A DNA stretch of 64,000 nt from assembly GCA_004293675.1 (NCBI GenBank), contig READ01000011.1, forward strand, positions 124,001-188,000, in the 5' to 3' direction. Positions 23,043 to 30,546 of the stretch are shown here, piece by piece. The position numbers and the translations under genes were made by a program. Position 1 is the first letter of the stretch. Each line of letters starts with the position of its first letter. The notes under the pieces are model-generated. The model worked only from the letters and a program-made list of their open reading frames with translations, did no database searches and was not told the origin of the DNA. Origin of the DNA: Betaproteobacteria bacterium. GTDB lineage: Bacteria; Pseudomonadota; Gammaproteobacteria; Burkholderiales; Casimicrobiaceae.

Positions 23043-25349
23043 ATGCGATTATTTCTTTGCGAAAAACCCTCTCAAGCTACCGATCTCGCTCGCGTACTCG
23101 CGTGTACTGAGCGAGGCGACGGCTACATGAAAAATGCTGCGACGCAGACGATCGTTACGTTTGCTGTAGGGCACTTACTTCATCAGGCAGAGCCCGATCA
23201 ATACGGCGAGCAATTCGGCAAGCCGTGGAAGCTCGACGTGCTTCCTGTGCTGCCGTCCCCGTGGCGGTATCTTCCAGATCCCAAAACGGCGAAGCAACTC
23301 GCGGTGGTGACTCGTCTGCTTCGTACGGCGAACGAGCTGGTGATCGCAACTGACGCTGACCGCGAAGGTGAAGTCATTGCACGCAACATCGTGTCTCACG
23401 TCGGCTATACGGGATTGATGTCTCGACTGTGGGTCTCTGACAGCACAGCCACTGGCATCAAGAAAGCCTTGGGACAGATCAAACCTGCTGCGAGCACCCA
23501 GGGGCTCTACGCCTCTGGCGTCGGCAGGCAGCGTGCAGATTGGGTGGCGGGGATGAATCTCACTCGCGCCCTCACCGTAGCGTTTGGAGGGCGCGGCACG
23601 GTGATTAACTTCGGTCGCGTTCAAACACCGACCCTTGCGCTAGTCGTACGCCGTGAGCGTGCGATCGGACAGTTCATTCCGTCCCCCTACTTTTCGTTAC
23701 AGGCACATTTCAAACTAGGTTCTCACGCAGAAGCCATAGCGATGCGTTGGCTGCCAGAGACAGGGCAAGTTGATGCAAACAATCGGTTGGTTGATGCGGC
23801 CATCGCCAAGGCGATCGTGGGCAAAGTAACCGGGCAGAAAGGGACAGTTGATGCAGTTGATCGTGAACAAAAGCAGGAAGCAGCGCCACTGCTCTACGAC
23901 CTCGGCGCTCTGCAACGCGAGTGCTCCTCACGCTTTGGTATGTCTCCCGACAAAACACTTGCTACAGTGCAATCGCTGTACGAGACACACAAGCTCTTGA
24001 CCTATCCCCGCACTGATTGTGAATACATCGCGGAAGAGATGTACCCTGATGCGCCACGTGTATTGGCCGCCATCGGCGGGGTACATCCTGAGCTTAGCAA
24101 GGTCGTTGCGTCGATCGTTGCGCAACCGCTGCGAGCACCGACGCGGGCATTTAACTCAAAGCGCGTGGCGGCATCAGCCCACCACGCAATCATTCCAACC
24201 AGCGCGAGTCAGATGAAGCTCGATGCGTTGAAGCCCAACGAGCAGCAGGTCTACAACCTGGTGGCGCGACGCTATCTCGCGCAGTTTCTGCCGAACCATG
24301 GGTACGATGAAACGCGGGTATCGGTGACATGCGCAGGCGTGCGATTTATCGCGATTGGCCGGGTTGTCACCGAGCCTGGTTGGAAACTTCTCTATCCGCC
24401 CACAAGCATCGACGAGAAGAAACCGAAGCGTACTTCGAAGACTGATGCTGACGACGATGAAAAGTCCTCTGATGCAGTCGATCTACCAGCAGTCTCGTGC
24501 GGGGACGCTGCAATCAACACCGACATCCGTGCGGTGTCAAAACTCACTCAACCACCGAAGCGCTATACCGAGGCAACACTACTTTCTGCGATGGAGGCCA
24601 TCGATAAGGAAATTGATGATCCTCGACTAGCCGCGATCATGAAAAACAAAGAAAAGGCCGGTATCGGTACATCCGCGACGCGCGGGGAGATTTTGAAGCG
24701 ACTGTTCGCTGGTGAGTATTTCGAACTCGATAAGAAGGCTGTGAAACCGACGAGCAAAGGTTTATCAGTTGTTGAATTGATGGAGCGAGTCTGCCCCCAG
24801 TTAGTCGATCTGGCGATGACCGCGATTTGGGAGTCTGCGCTCACCGAAGTCGAGAACGGAGCGCTATCGCTCGACGCGTTTGAATCGAAAATCAATCAGT
24901 TTGTGACTCAAGCGATCACGCAAGTTCGGACTGCGGCCAGCAGCGCAAACGTACAGCGTATCGGTCTTTCTGCTGATTCGCCGGTTTCGCCTTCGGGCAA
25001 TGTACGATCGCGTCCAAATGCCAATGATTCTGTTGCCGCAGTAAAGCATGCGTGTCCGAGCTGCGCAGCCCCGATGCGACGCCGCAGTGGTAGTCGAGGC
25101 GAGTTTTGGGGATGCAGCGCGTACCCAAAATGCAGCATGACGCTACCCGACGTTGACGGCACGCCCGGTGCGGCGCAAGCACGTGCAAAACCGCAAGCCC
25201 CCAATGCACCCCGTGGCGAGGTCGGCAATGCGTGCCCGACGTGTAGCCTCGGAAAACTTACACAACGATCAACGAGCGATGGACGCCCGTTTCTTGGGTG
25301 CACAAAATTCCCCGCCTGCAAACATTTCGAGTGGATACCGAGCAAATGA
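23043..25349 (+). CDS. topB: DNA topoisomerase III
   Basis: Type IA topoisomerase of about 768 residues. The Toprim domain starts MRLFLCEKPSQATDLARVLA and includes ATDADREGEVIARN. The active-site tyrosine lies in LTYPRTDCEYI. The C-terminus has two zinc fingers (CPSCAAPM...GCSAYPKC and CPTCSLGKL...GCTKFPAC). It should decatenate or resolve ICE replication and transfer intermediates. I start at ATG 23043, where the conserved domain begins; an upstream in-frame ATG is at 23001. It overlaps the next gene by ATGA. Confidence 0.95.
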   Translation: MRLFLCEKPSQATDLARVLACTERGDGYMKNAATQTIVTFAVGHLLHQAEPDQYGEQFGKPWKLDVLPVLPSPWRYLPDPKTAKQLAVVTRLLRTANELVIATDADREGEVIARNIVSHVGYTGLMSRLWVSDSTATGIKKALGQIKPAASTQGLYASGVGRQRADWVAGMNLTRALTVAFGGRGTVINFGRVQTPTLALVVRRERAIGQFIPSPYFSLQAHFKLGSHAEAIAMRWLPETGQVDANNRLVDAAIAKAIVGKVTGQKGTVDAVDREQKQEAAPLLYDLGALQRECSSRFGMSPDKTLATVQSLYETHKLLTYPRTDCEYIAEEMYPDAPRVLAAIGGVHPELSKVVASIVAQPLRAPTRAFNSKRVAASAHHAIIPTSASQMKLDALKPNEQQVYNLVARRYLAQFLPNHGYDETRVSVTCAGVRFIAIGRVVTEPGWKLLYPPTSIDEKKPKRTSKTDADDDEKSSDAVDLPAVSCGDAAINTDIRAVSKLTQPPKRYTEATLLSAMEAIDKEIDDPRLAAIMKNKEKAGIGTSATRGEILKRLFAGEYFELDKKAVKPTSKGLSVVELMERVCPQLVDLAMTAIWESALTEVENGALSLDAFESKINQFVTQAITQVRTAASSANVQRIGLSADSPVSPSGNVRSRPNANDSVAAVKHACPSCAAPMRRRSGSRGEFWGCSAYPKCSMTLPDVDGTPGAAQARAKPQAPNAPRGEVGNACPTCSLGKLTQRSTSDGRPFLGCTKFPACKHFEWIPSK

Positions 25350-25915
25350 AGGGCGAGCTGGCCATCTCCACCGCAACGATATTTGAACTTGACGGAAGCA
25401 GGTTGCTGCGTGATCTGCGCTTACCTTACTACTCGATTGCGATTATGAGAGAAATGCGGCTTGGCGACGAACGAACCCTGTTTGATGTGTACACGTCGCG
25501 CCCCATGTACGATGAAGTCCCCGATGAGCACGGCTCGGCAAGCGCACAAATTGAGCGCGTACGTGGTGGGTTTTATTTAAGCGCTTTGTGGATGTTGCCC
25601 ATCGGCAATCATCGTTCACGCGGTACGTTGTTTTGCACAGGGTTCGCGATTAGGCTTTTACCCAACAGGCGATTTGCGCTTGAACACAAAGACGTGGACA
25701 ACCTCCGCTTATTCGTGCGAATCGTGAGATTAGCTGCGCGTGTTTCGAGCATGGCCAAAGCCGCAGGTGAATCGCAGTGTGCGAGACTGTTACGTCCATC
25801 TTTAGAAGGACATTGGGAAGAAAGGTGCGGGTACGTTGTACCTTTTCTAAATCGACTCGCAGATTTGGCGCAGAACGACCCAAGATATGCGCGCGTACAA
25901 GCTCGAAAACTTTGA
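25346..25915 (+). CDS. Unknown 189-residue protein coupled to topB
   Basis: ATG 25346 overlaps the topB stop. The protein starts MKGELAISTATIFELDGSRL and has a mixed alpha/beta pattern (FYLSALWMLPIGNHRSRGTLFCTGFAIRLLP) and a basic C-terminus. No family recognised; no membrane segment or signal peptide. Coupling to topB suggests a role in the same process. Confidence 0.6.
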   Translation: MKGELAISTATIFELDGSRLLRDLRLPYYSIAIMREMRLGDERTLFDVYTSRPMYDEVPDEHGSASAQIERVRGGFYLSALWMLPIGNHRSRGTLFCTGFAIRLLPNRRFALEHKDVDNLRLFVRIVRLAARVSSMAKAAGESQCARLLRPSLEGHWEERCGYVVPFLNRLADLAQNDPRYARVQARKL

Positions 25916-25953
25916 TGTCTGCATTGCGCAATAGGTCTTTAAGTGCTCAGCGC

Positions 25954-25973
25954 GTGATATATACTGTGATATA
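25954..25973 (+). promoter_or_regulatory. Direct repeats upstream of the ribbon-helix-helix gene
   Basis: GTGATATA occurs at 25954-25961 and 25966-25973, 12 bases apart start to start, in an AT-rich promoter-like stretch 27 bases before the RHH gene. Short direct or inverted repeats of this size are typical RHH operators, so autorepression is likely. Confidence 0.55.
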
Positions 25974-25999
25974 CATCAACCATAATATAGAAGGTCGGT

Positions 26000-26281
26000 A
26001 TGGGAAACATGGTACTCACCCCCGTATATCTTGAGCCTGAGCAAAAAAAAGCCCTGGCAAAGAAAGCAAAGGCATCCGGGAAAAGCGTGTCGGAGCTTTT
26101 GCGGGAGGCGGTTGACGCAAAAATCAGCGGCGCTAAACCACACGAAGTGGAGCAGCTCGATGCAGCCTCAAAGCGTGCGATGACCGAAATTGATGCGATG
26201 ATCGATGCGCTCAAAACCAATTCGAGCGAACATCGTAAATTCTTGCGCGCTCTTGAAGCGGCGCGTACGCAACACGCATGA
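26000..26281 (+). CDS. Ribbon-helix-helix (CopG/Arc-like) protein
   Basis: 93 residues: VLTPVYLEPEQKKALAKKAKASGKSVSELLREAVDAKISG is a clear RHH fold (one strand, two helices), followed by a long helix ending KFLRALEAARTQHA. It is antitoxin-like, but the two genes coupled downstream do not look like a known toxin. It overlaps the next gene by ATGA. It probably represses its own operon at the direct repeats 25954-25973. Confidence 0.75.
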   Translation: MGNMVLTPVYLEPEQKKALAKKAKASGKSVSELLREAVDAKISGAKPHEVEQLDAASKRAMTEIDAMIDALKTNSSEHRKFLRALEAARTQHA

Positions 26282-26475
26282 GCACGCTTACTGAGATTCT
26301 GGATCGGCTCACCAACATCCAAGCGCTTCGCGTCCAGGTTGACACCTTGATTCGTGAGCAGGGCGAGGCGCGGCAAATCATGCTGCGCCAACAAAACGAA
26401 CTAGCGGAAATCAGGGGGCAGCTGAAGGCGTTAATCCAAATGCAATCGCAATCCTCAAAAGAGAAAAAGGTATGA
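26278..26475 (+). CDS. Small coiled-coil protein (65 residues)
   Basis: Almost entirely helical, with heptad-like leucines (LTEILDRLTNIQALRVQVDTLIREQGEARQIMLRQQ) and a basic C-terminus EKKV. It overlaps both neighbours by ATGA. Unknown role; it could be a partner of the RHH protein. Confidence 0.6.
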   Translation: MSTLTEILDRLTNIQALRVQVDTLIREQGEARQIMLRQQNELAEIRGQLKALIQMQSQSSKEKKV

Positions 26476-26780
26476 GTGAAATGACTAACGTTTTGCAATT
26501 TAATGGTTCCGAATCCTCAAAATGCCGCGTTGGATCATATGCCCACCACGCGGAACATGGTTGTGTCACGGTCGTGGCCGCGAGTGGCTTAATGCGCACG
26601 ATCGAGATCACAGACTACCGCGCGCTCAGTCAAGCCGAACTGGTTGTGGATCTCCCGGACGGAATCGCCCCATCGGAGGTGCTGTACGGCACCGAACTCG
26701 ATCAAACCTACGCTGAGGTGTCAGTTACTTCGCTTCGGGACCTCGATCGCGAGCGCAAGTTGTCGCGGGCTAGCGTCTAG
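26472..26780 (+). CDS. Unknown 102-residue protein, third gene of RHH operon
   Basis: Begins MSEMTNVLQFNGSESSKCRV and has a probable beta-rich part (HGCVTVVAASGLMRTIEITDYRALSQAELVVDL) and a charged C-terminus. DUF2442-like proteins have a similar size and pattern, but I cannot assign it. Fully coupled to the RHH and coiled-coil genes. Confidence 0.6.
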   Translation: MSEMTNVLQFNGSESSKCRVGSYAHHAEHGCVTVVAASGLMRTIEITDYRALSQAELVVDLPDGIAPSEVLYGTELDQTYAEVSVTSLRDLDRERKLSRASV

Positions 26781-26811
26781 CGGCGCTCGAATCCTTAGGC
26801 ACGGCAGAGGC

Positions 26812-26840
26812 TTGACGAACGTCAGCCAGTGCGCTACGAT
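26812..26840 (+). promoter_or_regulatory. Sigma-70-type promoter
   Basis: TTGACG (26812-26817), a 17-base spacer, then TACGAT (26835-26840). It would give a transcript starting near 26848 with an approximately 195-base leader that includes the first pseudoknot motif and the two-hairpin leader of the DUF3577 gene. Confidence 0.6.
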
Positions 26841-26921
26841 GGAATTGTTTATCGGTAGCTGAGCAGCTTGTTCGACTCACATTACGAGTTACCTTTTTGC
26901 TCTCACGAGCGCCTTTTGAAG

Positions 26922-26966
26922 TCCGTCAGCCTCTGTAACGGAAACGCATCGCAAGATGCTGAGGTA
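26922..26966 (+). ncRNA. H-type pseudoknot motif, copy 1
   Basis: Stem 1 TCCGT (26922-26926) with ACGGA (26938-26942). The loop contains CCTC (26930-26933), which pairs with GAGG (26961-26964). Between them is a hairpin GCATC-GCAA-GATGC (26946-26959) with a GNRA tetraloop. Located 78 bases before the DUF3577 start. See copies 2-5 for the covariation. Confidence 0.75.
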
Positions 26967-26980
26967 TGTGTCTATTTTTG

Positions 26981-27043
26981 CAACCCCTCGGGAATCCATC
27001 TTCCCGTCGGGGAGTAGGTTCCCATTTTTTTGGAGAACTTACT
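26981..27043 (+). promoter_or_regulatory. Two-hairpin leader of the DUF3577 gene
   Basis: First hairpin GGGAA/TTCCC (26990-27005), extended by CCCC/GGGG outside. Second: GTTCC (27018-27022) can pair with GG--AAC around the Shine-Dalgarno GGAG (27032-27035), with a small bulge. Same architecture as the other leaders in this block. Confidence 0.6.
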
Positions 27044-27478
27044 ATGAGCAACACAACAAACAACACTTCTGGTTACTTCGATCTTCACGTTGAACGACTC
27101 GGTTATCTCAACCGGATTCGTCGCGTGACACCTCGCAAAGGATCAGAGTTTTTGGCATGTACGATTGAAGCGCTTCGCGGTGCAACGGATGACGTAGAGA
27201 AATCTCGTTTTGATGTTCGCATTAGTGGAGAAGTCGCGAAAGCGGCAATCCTGGCACTTGAGTCATCCGTCATGGTTGACAAAAAGTCTGTCCTGATCGG
27301 CTTCAAACTGAGCGATATTTTTGCTGAGCACTTCGTTCTTGAAAAAGGCGAACGCAAAGGCGAAGTCGCTTGCGTGATTAAGGGTCGGTTGCTTCAGGTT
27401 AAATGGGCGAAAGTCGATGGTTCATCCTTCGATATTCCGCTCATCGAAAAACCTGCTAAGACCGGCACTAACGGCTAG
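27044..27478 (+). CDS. DUF3577 / STY4534-type ICE replication protein
   Basis: 144 residues from ATG 27044; the longer frame from 26966 reads through the structured leader and is rejected. YFDLHVERLGYLNRIRRVTPRKGSEFLACTIEALRGATDDVEKSRFDVRI is the family hallmark, then LIGFKLSDIFAEHFVLEKGERKGE and GRLLQVKWAKVDG. The OB-fold-like pattern suggests nucleic-acid binding. It is linked to replication of SPI-7/PFGI-1-type ICEs; the exact function is not known to me. Confidence 0.82.
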   Translation: MSNTTNNTSGYFDLHVERLGYLNRIRRVTPRKGSEFLACTIEALRGATDDVEKSRFDVRISGEVAKAAILALESSVMVDKKSVLIGFKLSDIFAEHFVLEKGERKGEVACVIKGRLLQVKWAKVDGSSFDIPLIEKPAKTGTNG

Positions 27479-27498
27479 CCACTAGCCTCAATTTACTA

Positions 27499-27550
27499 CC
27501 CATCGGGGATTCACTTCCCGATAGGGATGGTGGTCCCCAGTTTTATCTGG
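27499..27550 (+). promoter_or_regulatory. Two-hairpin leader of the 34-residue gene
   Basis: CCCATCGGG (27499-27507) pairs with CCCGATAGGG (27517-27526). CCAG (27537-27540) pairs with CTGG (27547-27550), extended by GGTGGTC against GATCATC with G-U pairs, which would bury the Shine-Dalgarno and the start codon at 27559. Confidence 0.6.
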
Positions 27551-27558
27551 AGATCATC

Positions 27559-27663
27559 ATGTTAGTTGAAGCTGTTGTGAATGTTGTTACCGATGTGAAG
27601 TTGATGTGCTACAGCGTATTTGTGTCGCAAGTCATTGCGATTGCAGTTACGATGTTGCGCTAG
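27559..27663 (+). CDS. Tiny predicted protein (34 residues)
   Basis: Open frame below the usual size limit: MLVEAVVNVVTDVKLMCYSV then 14 more residues. Strongly hydrophobic, compatible with a single membrane segment. The argument for translation is its position directly after a leader of the same two-hairpin type as the larger genes. No family recognised. Confidence 0.45.
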   Translation: MLVEAVVNVVTDVKLMCYSVFVSQVIAIAVTMLR

Positions 27664-27689
27664 CGTCATGGAGTCCACCGCCGCGTGCG

Positions 27690-27726
27690 GGGGCTCTCCC
27701 AAGCAAACGATGTTTGGGTGAGCCCC
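27690..27726 (+). promoter_or_regulatory. Long hairpin upstream of the 62-residue gene
   Basis: GGGGCTC (27690-27696) pairs with GAGCCCC (27720-27726), continued inside by CCCAA (27698-27702) with TTGGG (27714-27718). A purine-rich ribosome-binding site (GGAAAGGAAAAGGAAA) follows unpaired, so this leader differs from the others. Confidence 0.6.
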
Positions 27727-27755
27727 TGCTCAACCTCGGAAAGGAAAAGGAAACC

Positions 27756-27944
27756 ATGTCTACCAACGCGAAAACCAACGTCACAAAGAATTTGCTCAGC
27801 GCCATGGCCGCTGCTAACGTGCCCCTGGAGGATGCCCTCTGGTTCAACACGACAGCGCGCGCCAAAGGTGTGGTCGCGCCAAGCGATGCAAGTCGAGCTC
27901 GCTCGATCTTCGCCCGAATCGTGGACTGCACTTGTATGGCGTAA
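27756..27944 (+). CDS. Small protein of unknown function (62 residues)
   Basis: ATG 27756 behind AAAGGAAAAGGAAACC. Reads MSTNAKTNVTKNLLSAMAAA, NVPLEDALWFNTTARAKGVV and ends IVDCTCMA. Helical, soluble. No family recognised. Confidence 0.55.
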   Translation: MSTNAKTNVTKNLLSAMAAANVPLEDALWFNTTARAKGVVAPSDASRARSIFARIVDCTCMA

Positions 27945-28106
27945 CATTGCACTTGACCCGAGGAGGCTCCATTAAGCTGGAGCCGCCTTACCCAAGATGT
28001 CAGATCTGAAAATCTGAAAATCTGAAGATTTGGGTAAGGCAAATGTATTTGCCGATCGATGTTCCCGTTTTGTGTGTTTCGGTAAAACACTCATCCTTCT
28101 AAAGAT
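27945..28106. repeat. Cluster of three inverted repeats with AT-rich direct repeats
   Basis: GGCTCC/GGAGCC (27965-27970, 27979-27984) is followed at once by an 11-bp inverted repeat GCCTTACCCAA/TTGGGTAAGGC (27985-27995, 28030-28040). The loop of the latter holds three ATCTGAA repeats. GGCAAAT/ATTTGCC (28038-28044, 28047-28053) comes next. The whole is non-coding and resembles the layout of a transfer origin or a recombination site; no nick consensus is recognised. Confidence 0.55.
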
Positions 28107-28152
28107 GTCCGTCAGCCTCTGAAACGGACGCGCGTCGTAAGATGCCGAGGTA
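28107..28152 (+). ncRNA. H-type pseudoknot motif, copy 2
   Basis: Stem 1 GTCCGT (28107-28112)/ACGGAC (28124-28129). Hairpin GCGTC-GTAA-GATGC (28132-28145), with one G-U. CCTC (28116-28119) pairs with GAGG (28147-28150). Lies about 340 bases upstream of the DUF3275 gene, at the start of its long leader. Confidence 0.75.
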
Positions 28153-28494
28153 TTGTTCTGATCGATGTCTAGCACTCCCTGCTTGCCTTTCCGAGGGCGG
28201 GTTCAAGGACTAATTCGCAACTAACTTTGTATCTTAAAAAGCATAGTAACTAGCTCGATCACATGCCAACAGCCTGAACAGCTCGCGGTTTAAGTCCTGC
28301 ATTGACCTCGTCCTCTTCGGAGGATGAGGTTCCTGACACTTCCCACATCGCGTATTCTCGCGAACACAATTGACTCGCGTAGCTCGCTTCGCCACGTCAC
28401 CCCACTCTTCCAAACTTTACTTTTCCCAGCGGGGCTTCAACGTCTCGCAAGGGTTCGTCGTGCCTCGCGTTTTTAACCGCATGGAGCACTTCGA
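28153..28494 (+). promoter_or_regulatory. Long leader of the DUF3275 gene
   Basis: 342 non-coding bases. Contains an 11-bp hairpin closed by a UUCG tetraloop, ACCTCGTCCTC/GAGGATGAGGT (28305-28330). Then come the standard leader pair GCGGG/CTCGC (28429-28433, 28444-28448, one G-U) and GTGC(C)TC/GAGCAC (28460-28466, 28484-28489), which masks the GGAG before ATG 28495. I see no gene in the rest. Confidence 0.6.
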
Positions 28495-29109
28495 ATGATT
28501 AAGGTCAATGGTTTACTCACGATCAAAGCGATCAACGGCAGCCGTGGAATGTTTGCCGTAGGCGAACTCTCCACGGAGGTCGGAACGTTCAAGGTCAAGG
28601 ACGCAGTTCTTGACCAGTACGATCCCGGTCGCTATGACGGCGAATTTATTATTCGTCGAATCTATCCCTCATCCTACGTCTACGGCGGTCGCGCCGTGAT
28701 TGAAGTGAGGGCAGAAATAGAGGCGCTGGTCATCGAGAATCAGGACACGCGCATTGAGGCGAAAGCCGAGATCCCGCTGACGGAGCCTGATCCCATTGAT
28801 GAGACGCCACCGCGCAACGAGCTGACCCGCAAAGCGCAGTCAAAGACTGCCTTAAACGAGGAAACTCGCAGCGCTGAAAAAACACCATCAACTGTTCCAA
28901 ATGCCGTCACTGGCAATCCAACGAGCGCGGCTGTGGACTCTATGCTGTGCACCGATGACGCGCTGCTTGTTGAACTCGGTCAAGCGATCAAGCTTGATCC
29001 CACAGTTGATCGTGCCACGTTCCGCCTTCAGCGGGATGAACTGAAACGTCGAGGGTATCGATTCGACGCGACCTCCCAGATGTGGATGCCCTCTTTGGCA
29101 CCACAGTAA
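28495..29109 (+). CDS. DUF3275 family ICE protein
   Basis: 204 residues. The N-terminal 90 residues (VNGLLTIKAINGSRGMFAVG, VKDAVLDQYDPGRYDGEFII, YPSSYVYGGRAVIEVRAEIE) match the DUF3275 pattern known from PFGI-1-type ICEs. The middle is low-complexity and acidic. The C-terminal 45 residues (DDALLVELGQAIKLDPTVDRATFRLQRDELKRRGYRFDATSQMW) form a small helical tail. Function unknown in the literature as I recall it. Confidence 0.78.
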   Translation: MIKVNGLLTIKAINGSRGMFAVGELSTEVGTFKVKDAVLDQYDPGRYDGEFIIRRIYPSSYVYGGRAVIEVRAEIEALVIENQDTRIEAKAEIPLTEPDPIDETPPRNELTRKAQSKTALNEETRSAEKTPSTVPNAVTGNPTSAAVDSMLCTDDALLVELGQAIKLDPTVDRATFRLQRDELKRRGYRFDATSQMWMPSLAPQ

Positions 29110-29375
29110 CCCCTTTCTAAGCCTTCGAAAGAGGGCTCAACCGATCACATTCATCGTGTCATCAGTTGAGCCTTCGCGACGGCCTACATAACGATGGGGT
29201 GCGTGCTCCCGAATGCACGCGGCCTTGCGCGAAACGCGCATTAGTTGGCGTAATGCCACCGCTACCGATTCCGAACCCAAGAGGGGTTCGGTCAACACAT
29301 CAAGGGGTGTTTTGACCTGACCCGTCTCTCCAGCCGTAAGGCTCGCTTGATCGACGTAATCGATCACCATTGAAA
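29110..29375 (+). other. Non-coding region with hairpins upstream of the 103-residue gene
   Basis: Contains CCGAACCC-5-GGGTTCGG (29271-29291), GGTCAA...TTGACC (29290-29317) and the palindrome TGATCG-7-CGATCA (29348-29366), which recurs before pseudoknot copy 4. No gene seen. Confidence 0.55.
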
Positions 29376-29420
29376 TCCGTCAGCCTCTGTAACGGAAACG
29401 CGTGGCAACACGTCGAGGTA
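29376..29420 (+). ncRNA. H-type pseudoknot motif, copy 3
   Basis: Stem 1 TCCGT (29376-29380)/ACGGA (29392-29396). Hairpin CGTG-GCAA-CACG (29401-29412). CCTC (29384-29387) pairs with GAGG (29415-29418). 75 bases before ATG 29495. Confidence 0.75.
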
Positions 29421-29436
29421 CTGTCAATCACCCAAC

Positions 29437-29485
29437 GCGGGCTGCTATCCCGCGAGGAATGGCTCCTGCAAATTTACCCTAGGAG
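29437..29485 (+). promoter_or_regulatory. Two-hairpin leader of the 103-residue gene
   Basis: GCGGG (29437-29441)/CCCGC (29449-29453), then CTCCT (29463-29467) pairs with AGGAG (29481-29485), which is the Shine-Dalgarno. Confidence 0.7.
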
Positions 29486-29494
29486 TATCACACC

Positions 29495-29806
29495 ATGAGT
29501 CAACACTATTACGAAACCACCGACATCAACGGCAACGCCCTCAAGGTCACTTTGGGCTTTGATCGACCACTTGGTCACTTTTTTATGTTTATCGAACGCG
29601 AAGGCGAAGACGAACCGATCTATTCCAATCTTCACGAGGATGAAGCGTTTTCTCTTGACCTAAACCATTACAAAAAAGTCTTGGACGGCATGAGCATCGA
29701 AGTGCCTAAAAGCATGTTCGAGCAAGTCATGCTCGACGAGAAGTTTTTGGTGGGCAATCGATACGTCTGGCACAAGCCCGACGCTACGTTTAACGAGCAC
29801 GGTTAG
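29495..29806 (+). CDS. Unknown 103-residue acidic protein
   Basis: MSQHYYETTDINGNALKVTL is followed by GFDRPLGHFFMFIEREGEDEPIYSNLHEDEAFSLDLNHYKKVLDG. A beta-strand-rich start and a helical end; acidic, soluble. It resembles small proteins of plasmid leading regions in size and charge, but I do not recognise the family. Carries both a pseudoknot motif and a Shine-Dalgarno-masking leader. Confidence 0.7.
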   Translation: MSQHYYETTDINGNALKVTLGFDRPLGHFFMFIEREGEDEPIYSNLHEDEAFSLDLNHYKKVLDGMSIEVPKSMFEQVMLDEKFLVGNRYVWHKPDATFNEHG

Positions 29807-29857
29807 CCCTGCGGCCAACCCGAACCCGTGACAACTAATCGGCAATTTATCACCCAA

Positions 29858-29907
29858 GCGGGATGTCATCCCGCGAGGGATGGCTCCTGCGAAATCAACT
29901 TTGGAGC
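29858..29907 (+). promoter_or_regulatory. Two-hairpin leader of the 109-residue gene
   Basis: GCGGGA (29858-29863)/TCCCGC (29869-29874), then GCTCC (29883-29887) pairs with GGAGC (29903-29907). Almost identical to the leader at 29437-29485 over the first hairpin. Confidence 0.7.
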
Positions 29908-29912
29908 AAACA

Positions 29913-30242
29913 ATGAACAATTTCGTAACACCGTATACACAAGTCACTGATCGCACACTCGATGCAAGTCAACTTCCGATCATCACACCCTTAAACACTT
30001 TTCGTCGATTTCGCGATGACGAAGTAGCACGACCACTGCTTGAGAGCGAATTGGCGTCCCTTATCCCACGGCTTCAACTTCGCGAACAGGCCGGTGTTTA
30101 CTTCTACGTTGACGAGGACGACTGCGAAAACTGGATGGAGGTCTACGCAACTCAGCGGGTTTTCTACCAAACTTGGAGCGATCCAGTCGAGGCCGTCATT
30201 GCCCTGGTTGTTCGCGACGTAGCAGGACTCAGTCATCAATAG
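29913..30242 (+). CDS. Unknown 109-residue acidic protein
   Basis: ATG 29913 follows GGAGCAAACA; the longer frame from 29880 lies in the leader. Begins MNNFVTPYTQVTDRTLDASQ; the core ASLIPRLQLREQAGVYFYVDEDDCENWMEVY suggests an alpha/beta fold. Acidic, no membrane segment, no family recognised. It has a two-hairpin leader but no pseudoknot motif of its own, so it may share the transcript of the previous gene. Confidence 0.65.
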   Translation: MNNFVTPYTQVTDRTLDASQLPIITPLNTFRRFRDDEVARPLLESELASLIPRLQLREQAGVYFYVDEDDCENWMEVYATQRVFYQTWSDPVEAVIALVVRDVAGLSHQ

Positions 30243-30254
30243 CCCTAACAAATA

Positions 30255-30289
30255 GGCCGCCCCACCAGGCGGTCTCCCCTCACTCTGGA
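30255..30289 (+). promoter_or_regulatory. Leader hairpin of the hicB-like gene
   Basis: GGCCGCC (30255-30261) pairs with GGCGGTC (30268-30274, one G-U). A short TCC...GGA pairing before the start at 30296 follows, a weaker version of the same leader design. Confidence 0.5.
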
Positions 30290-30295
30290 CATATC

Positions 30296-30541
30296 ATGAA
30301 AAAACACTTTACACTCGCGCTCATGAAACGTGTTGTTGCTTTCTTTGATCGAGAATCTGAGATGTGGGTCGCGCATAGCGACGACATCCCAGGTCTCAAC
30401 ACCGAAGCACCGTCTCTTGACGTGTTGCGCGAAAAAATCAAAGACTGCGCTGCTGATTTGATGGTGACCAACCGCGATTTGATTGCCGATCCGTCGCAAG
30501 GTTTTGAACTTGTCATCAACGACTCGCTTGCTGTGAACTGA
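30296..30541 (+). CDS. hicB: HicB/DUF1902-like antitoxin
   Basis: 81 residues from ATG 30296: VVAFFDRESEMWVAHSDDIPGLNTEAPSLDVLREKIKDCAADL is the HicB partial RNase-H-like fold, DUF1902 subtype (the D-x-E-x-x-x-WVA and IPGL patterns). No C-terminal DNA-binding domain is present, so it probably acts by binding the toxin. The hicA-like gene follows after five bases. Confidence 0.75.
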   Translation: MKKHFTLALMKRVVAFFDRESEMWVAHSDDIPGLNTEAPSLDVLREKIKDCAADLMVTNRDLIADPSQGFELVINDSLAVN

Positions 30542-30546
30542 TTCAC

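Noticed and set aside
27985-28040. Intrinsic terminator
   Set aside because: The 34-base loop and missing T-run make termination unlikely, so it was listed as a structural repeat.
28153-28304. tRNA-like segment with GGTTCAAGGAC
   Set aside because: The T-arm-like GGTTCAA lacks a matching stem and no acceptor stem or anticodon arm is present.
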